From Alligator mississippiensis (lineage: Eukaryota > Chordata > Crocodylia > Alligatoridae), in contig NC_081827.1 in NCBI RefSeq assembly GCF_030867095.1, positions 209,927,310 to 209,991,309 on the forward strand: a stretch of 64,000 bases of DNA, written 5' to 3'. Shown here piece after piece: positions 57,635 through 64,000 of this stretch. Made by a program: the position numbers and the translations under genes. A model generated the notes under the pieces. It ran no database searches, had not been told where the DNA came from, and saw nothing but the letters and a program-made list of their open reading frames with translations. The stretch's first letter is position 1; each line of letters begins with the position of its first letter.

Positions 57635-58085
57635 TCTCTTAGAACCCGGTGAGGTTTTGGCAGCCTGCCAACCATCTCACCTGCTTGGCTGCTGGATAGC
57701 CTGGGCTTCCAACCTGAATTCCCCTTCCTACAATTTAAGACCATTACTCCTTGTCTTCTCCCTGTGGCCAGAGAGAAGTGTTCATCACCACCCTCTCTGT
57801 AGCCACGCTTCACGTATTTGAAAAATATTATCAAATCTTCCCTCAGTCTTCTGTTCTCCTGAATAAATAATCCCAGTTCTTCCAACGTTTCCTCATAAGT
57901 CTTATTTCTTAGACCTCTAATCATTTTGAATGCACTCTGAGGGACTCTTTCTAATTCAGCCTCATGTTTCTTGAAGTGGGTTGCCCAAAACTGGACATGG
58001 AAATTCTCATAGAGAATTTTAAAATGTTTTGGTTTTCTTCCTTCAAGGAAAAATAGAAATCCTCTAAGAAGCAGCACCACCTCTC
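57635..58085 (-). mobile_element. Old antisense CR1 fragment
   Basis: The minus-strand translation contains VQFWATHFKKHEAELERVPQ, then FKMIRGLRNKTYEETLEELG and ENRRLREDLI. This is the CR1 ORF2 C-terminal region (compare LERVQRRATRM and RLRGDLVAAYKF in the copy at 42.5 kb). The divergence is much greater than in the other copies and the 3' tail is not recognisable, so this is an older CR1 subfamily. It lies about 460 bp after exon 2. Confidence 0.8.
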
Positions 58086-58954
58086 TCAGCAGAGCTCTAG
58101 AATAGGCTTTGCTAGACCCAGCTGAATGAATAAGAGAAGTGTAAAATGAGATATAAAACTATTCTAAAGATGCCTCACCTGTATCTTTTATTTCCTTGTC
58201 TGTATGTATTAAGAGGAAGGCTGTAGACTTTATAAAGTGGGGAGTAATGAGGAAAAAAAATAGGACTTCCTTTAACAGCAGATTTTACATACAGTTACTT
58301 TTAAAATGCCCAGCCCTCCAAGTCTACACTTCTAAACGTGTTTTTGAACTTTTTAACATCTGTTGTCAAGACCTATGCAAGCAACACTTAACGCAGGAAA
58401 AGAGTTTACCTCTCTAGGTTAGGACTTATGATCCAGCATTGAAGAGAATGTAGCTATTTCAGTGCATCTGCATGTCTTGGAATGTGTGCTTCTTTTTTAA
58501 TTATTTATCTGCATTTTCAACAAAGTTTTTAACAGATATTTTTAAGTATGAGAAGATCCTAAATATTATAGAGATAAAAAATAGAATTCTCATTCACTGA
58601 AAACATGTAATAGATCTGTAAAAATGAGATTGGAAGAGACTTTTTTTAGATAATCTAGTCTCTCTTCTGCTGAACTAGGATTGTTCTCAAAATGTAGGTT
58701 TTTAAATATGAGTTTATAAATGTCCACCTCTCATGAAACAGGCATTTTCAGTGTCCATGGGTCCTGCAGAAATTAGTTGTTGGTTGCAGCAGTGTTTCCA
58801 TAATCCAGCTTTCAAAAAATCAGGAGTCTGTCAAAAAAAATCCCCTAAAATAAATCTAAAAATAACAATTTTGATTTCTTTTTTTGATTTGCTTTCTGAA
58901 CCTTTTGAGTGCAACCATGAGGGCTGATAGGAAACTTACAAAAGTTAGTAATTA

Positions 58955-59208
58955 CAGTAAAATCCCTGTTATTTGGCATTTGAGTAACCGGAACACTCAA
59001 TTAAGTGGAATTTCGGGCGGGGGACATTTTGCACACTGCAGTGGCTGCCACCCTGCACTGCAGCTGCTCTGAGTGCAGCAGCCACCAATTCCCCTCCTTC
59101 CCCCCCACTCCACATCTGGCTGAAAACTGCCAGCCTCAGGTGAACAGAATTTTTAGAAACCCAGCATCCCCCATTCCGTATTCGTGCCGGATAACAGAGA
59201 TTTTACTG
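58955..59208. mobile_element. 254-bp pogo/Tigger-type MITE
   Basis: The terminal inverted repeats are cagtaaaatccctgttattt on the left and, reverse-complemented, cagtaaaatctctgttatcc on the right. TA lies on both sides (58953-58954 and 59209-59210). CAGT-start ends with gttatccgg and a TA target are typical of Tigger elements. The interior is GC-rich and non-coding. The termini differ from those of the intact element at 11766-13845, so a different Tigger transposase must have moved it. Confidence 0.85.
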
Positions 59209-60129
59209 TACTTGTCTGCAGACCTGACCCCTCTAGTAAGGCACTAAAAATTACAAGACTCATAACAAAATCATTAGTTTTGGAAATACTGTGTGTTCCT
59301 TAAAATTCTAGTTACAACATAATCTTTTGATACTTACTTTAAATAGTTGAAATAAATAAAAATATAAATGGGGAGCAAAATAAATAAAAAGCCAAAGATA
59401 TATCCTGGCTGTCTTCAGATGGATACATTTCAGGGAACTGAATGTGTATAACAGTCTCCAGCCCCTGCAACTGCTGTCATATAATTGTAATGATTGGAAC
59501 CTTAGTCTACTTGTGAAGCTTTGTCATATGCCAAGCCAGTAGCCAACCTTGTTTGTGGCTTTTGAATTATAATCTGTAACTTCAGTAGTTTGTCATACAC
59601 CAAACCAGTCTCTTTAATATTAAGTCTTTTCAATACAGTGATCTGATCTGGAGCAAGCTTTTGCCTTGCAGATGAGAGCTAACAGATAACATTGGTATAC
59701 ACTCTATCTTTAATATTAAACATCATTACTCATAACTGCAGTTCATGTAGCATTCATTACCAAATAGGCTGTTTTGCTTTTAGTTGTAAGCATGAATAAT
59801 GAATCACAGTATTGTATCTTCTGTGAACTCAATGAATGCTGCTTTTTTGTTCATTTTCTTTTGTGCCATATTCTGTTACAGAGATGTTCAACCTTTATAA
59901 TCAGCAAAGCTTACTTTACAGCATGCCAAGAGGTGAAGGCACACACACCATTTGTAGTTACATAAAATATATATTTCATTCTTCCGTAATGAGAATTAAG
60001 TACACACAACTGCAGACTTTGCTTGTGCTTCAGTCTGTCTTGGTGGATGAAGAGGAATGTAATGTTTAACTTCTCTGCCAATGATTTCAGGAAAGAAACT
60101 GTAGCCAAACAGCTTTGTTCTTCATGCAG

Positions 60130-61370
60130 AAATTAGAGGAACAGGGCAGGTGCAACAGGGGGCCTTCCCAGGGCCAGTCAGAAGTTGGCCTGCCCACCTG
60201 TTTCTGGGCTAACCACCCACCTCTCTATCTTGCCATGCCTTGTTGTTTAATAATTGGTGTTTTAATTAGGCGGGAGGCTGCCCTTTGGCAGCCGTGTTCT
60301 CCTGGGCCTATGTATGCAGCCCCAACCACCCCTGTACTGCATCCCAAACCTCGCAGATGACACACACACACACAATGTTCCCTCACACCACAGCTGGTGC
60401 TCCTGGGTCTCACAGGGACTCTCACTTCCTCCCTGGAGCAGCAGGTATTGCGCTGTCCCTTTAGGTCTTTCTTTCGACCCACAATTGGCCTCCTTGTGGT
60501 GGAGGACTTACCAGGGTCCGGACTCACCCCTGACTCTTTGGTTGAGCTTCCCCCTCTCCCCTCCCCTCCCCTCCCCTCCCCTCCCCACCACTCAGCCTCT
60601 GGCCCAAACTACAGCCTCAGGCATCCACAAACATGCCTTGGCCTCTTCCCCACACATGGGACTATGCCCACACTAGGGCCTCTACACCACACTCCACCCT
60701 GGGGTCTTCTCATCATCCCCACAATCAACTACTCCCAGGGCTGGCCCTTGTGCTGCCCTTCAGGCTTACTCCCAGTTCAGCCCTACCCAGCCCCCCTCAT
60801 GCAGGGCCACCTATATCCCTGCCCTCTCTGGGCCTTCCCAACTGCCCTCTCTCAGACTACGCAATGGGCCCCCCTTCTCCAGGGGCACGCAACTATCCCC
60901 AACCAGGGGCCTCTGGGGTCTTCCTCCCCTGTGGGCTCAGGTGGCTGCAGCTGTGCCTGGCCCCACTCCTCTCCTGGGGTCTTCCACCCCCAAGGACTCA
61001 GGTGGCCGTAGCCGTTCCTGGTCCTCATACCCACCAAATTGTGGAGGCTAGGAGTTAAGGCACCCCAACCCGCCTTTTACCGGGCTGGTAACTGGCATGA
61101 CTTTTTCTGGGGACTCCTGCACTACTGGCAGGGTGCAGTTTTAGGTCATGCGCAGAACCAAGAACCTCCTAGCCATCCCCATATGCTCTTGCCCTTACCT
61201 CCACATGTTTCTGCTGCAGCAGTGTTTCTGCCTGGGCTGGCAGCAGCAAACTGCAGCCTTTATATACCTGGTTCTCAAAATGGCTGCTGCCGTCAGGCAT
61301 TGGGCAGCTGCCTGACTCTGCCCTTCAAGTGCAGGCGCCCCAAGGTGCACTGCCACAGGAAGGAACCATT
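60130..61370 (-). mobile_element. GC-rich LTR-retroelement-like fossil
   Basis: A 1.2-kb GC-rich block lies in CHN1 intron 2. From the minus strand, a segment starting tgtggcagtgcaccttgg (near 61355) and ending agcctccaca (near 61036) has TG...CA ends and a good TATA box (ggtatataaagg, around 61265). It is followed by atttggtgggtatgaggacc, which looks like the region after an LTR. The rest to about 60130 is GC-rich and would be internal sequence. No recognisable gag, pol or env was found, and the assignment is tentative. A CCCCT-type simple repeat lies within it. Confidence 0.3.
60551..60587. repeat. (CCCCT)n simple repeat
   Basis: About seven units of cccct on the + strand with one irregular unit. 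Confidence 0.9.
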
Positions 61371-62932
61371 TTTTTGTAATTTAACAAACCAGACTCCTGG
61401 CTGGCAAAGAACAAAAGGAGCACAGTGTTTGAGGAGGATGTCCTCTTCAGAACATCTTTCCAGCATTCGTTGATATATGTCAAAAAATTATTAGATTAAG
61501 CCTTTAATGAAGCTCTACAACAAAGCATGTAGATTCTGATACCGCTTGTATTTTTGTATCTAAAATTTTCTCTTTTCATATAAAATTTGAGAATTCTCCA
61601 TTGTTCCTAGATTTGGACATGGTAATTGTGCCTTTGGTGTTGGAGAAACTAGGAAAGTTCCACACCAGTGCAAATAGCTGTTTGTGCTGTGCTTTAAAGT
61701 GTGTGAATTCTGTACCACTCTACTGTTTTTCATCACTTGCAAAAAAGTGCTAAAGTTTGATTTGAGTACCGTAAAGGAAAAGTGGGGTTTTTTTATTCAG
61801 AACAATGGATATGAATTCTTCCAGATTGCTCTAACTGATTACCTTATCATTCATCACTTTGCTATTTTTTCCATTCTGGTCTTCATAGATTTCAGTCATT
61901 TAATGCAGTTTATGGTTACAAAAAAAAAGCTGAGGGTGAATGACAAGCATGGTGTGGGGGGGGAAACAGCTCATTGGATCAACTAATGTATGGTCTTGTT
62001 AACTAAATGAAATGACAGCACATGTTTCAGAGTCATTTGCACATATTAATGATTGAAAGTTAAAGTAATTTTAAGAGATTATTTCTCTAAATGTCTCTGT
62101 TGTCAGGTGCAGAGTACTCTACAGATAAAACAAGTGTTGACAGACTTAGTTTGAAGGTGATTTGCCAAATCAAACTACTTGAGTAGAAGTTAAATGTGTG
62201 TTCTTTATAGTACATTAGTGTCAGCACATTGATACATTTAAATTTACAATTTAGTTAAAAATGCTCTAGCATCGTTAAGATTCAGTTAAAAGAAAACAAT
62301 AAAAATATATATTTTGGTTTAAAAAAACCCAACCATTTATAACTTTTAAGATAGGTCAATGTGGACCCTCTTAAATTCTAATTAAAGTTCACATATGCAG
62401 ATGTCATTTTGTTATTAACTCAGAAAAACTAGTGAACAATCATGAAAAGAGAGGGTCTGATTCTGCAAAGTCTTGAATGCTTCCTGCACAGTGCTGAGCA
62501 TCTTTGTCCCCTGGGAACAAATGGACCTATGTGGGAGATGGCAAACACTTTGCAGGGTTGGACTATGAATCCTCTTGCTGAGAGAAGTGTTCTGAAACCA
62601 ACATGCTTTTAATTTATTGTAAAATGAAATTTATATTGATCTTAACTTCTGTTATTTTCTCCTCAAGCACTTCCCAACTTGTCCAGTTATTACCTAGTAA
62701 TGGATAAGTGGAATGAATTCCAATAGTGACTGGTGATCCTTGTTTGGCTGGCTGCTGAATCTTTTCTGACCTGTTACTAATGAGTTGAAGTATCATAGCA
62801 TATATCCCCCTGCACAAACTCTTGCTACAAGTTTGGCTGTTCTGTTTTGGTTTGTTTTTTTTTAATAAAAGAAGTTAACTCTAAGTTAAAAATGCATGAT
62901 TTAATATCGTTCTGAATTAAATAGAAAACTAA

Positions 62933-64000
<1,068 letters not shown>

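Noticed and set aside
58615-58700. Possible very old CR1 tail (ggaagagac...ctagtctctcttctgc)
   Set aside because: Only a few short matches to the CR1 3' consensus; mentioned under intron 2 but not called as a separate element.
60314-61473. Pro/Ser-rich open frames up to 204 codons
   Set aside because: Low-complexity C-rich repeat sequence; no motif, and it includes a CCCCT simple repeat.

Overview
The window looks like nuclear DNA of a reptile, most probably a crocodilian. The grounds are several CR1 LINE copies (one near full length), many small hAT-type and PIF/Harbinger-like elements, one intact pogo/Tigger-type DNA transposon, and one host gene with very long introns. The combination of young-looking CR1 with many cut-and-paste elements fits crocodilians or turtles better than birds or mammals. 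The species call is inference.

The only host gene I can support is the 5' part of CHN1 on the + strand, encoding alpha2-chimaerin, a Rac-specific GTPase-activating protein. Three coding exons are visible: 20636-20654, 57137-57175 and 62961-63016. Joined by consensus GT-AG introns they give the first 38 residues, beginning [20 protein letters not shown] and ending in TCTCE. This matches the N-terminus of alpha2-chimaerin just before its SH2 domain. Intron 1 is 36.5 kb, intron 2 is 5.8 kb, and the gene runs off the right edge. Exon 1 sits in a CpG island (about 19.93-20.83 kb) with a CCAAT box, a perfect RFX X-box, a YY1-type motif, a possible short leader intron and an upstream ORF overlapping the CHN1 start codon.

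Layout: 1-19.9 kb is intergenic. It holds a near full-length but decayed CR1 (1.36-5.67 kb), several MITEs, a solo-LTR-like fossil (7.5-8.4 kb), the intact Tigger element (11.77-13.85 kb) with an uninterrupted 563-residue transposase, and GC-rich hAT-type repeats. By mammalian gene order ATF2 would lie to the left, but no exon of it is seen. Intron 1 holds MITEs and hAT elements (some nested or abutting), two antisense CR1 copies (38.9-41.4 and 42.5-44.2 kb, the second with 544 uninterrupted codons), a sense CR1 tail at 36.4-36.7 kb and a CpG-rich LTR-like insertion at 45.1-45.9 kb. Intron 2 holds an old CR1 fragment, a pogo-type MITE and a GC-rich LTR-like block.

The most interesting items are the intact Tigger transposase with a C-terminal PCNA-binding (PIP-box) motif and repeated subterminal boxes, the leader architecture of CHN1, and a hAT-type element that carries a perfect 22-bp hairpin and two tandem long foldbacks. 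No RNA gene, CRISPR array or clearly novel multi-gene system was found.
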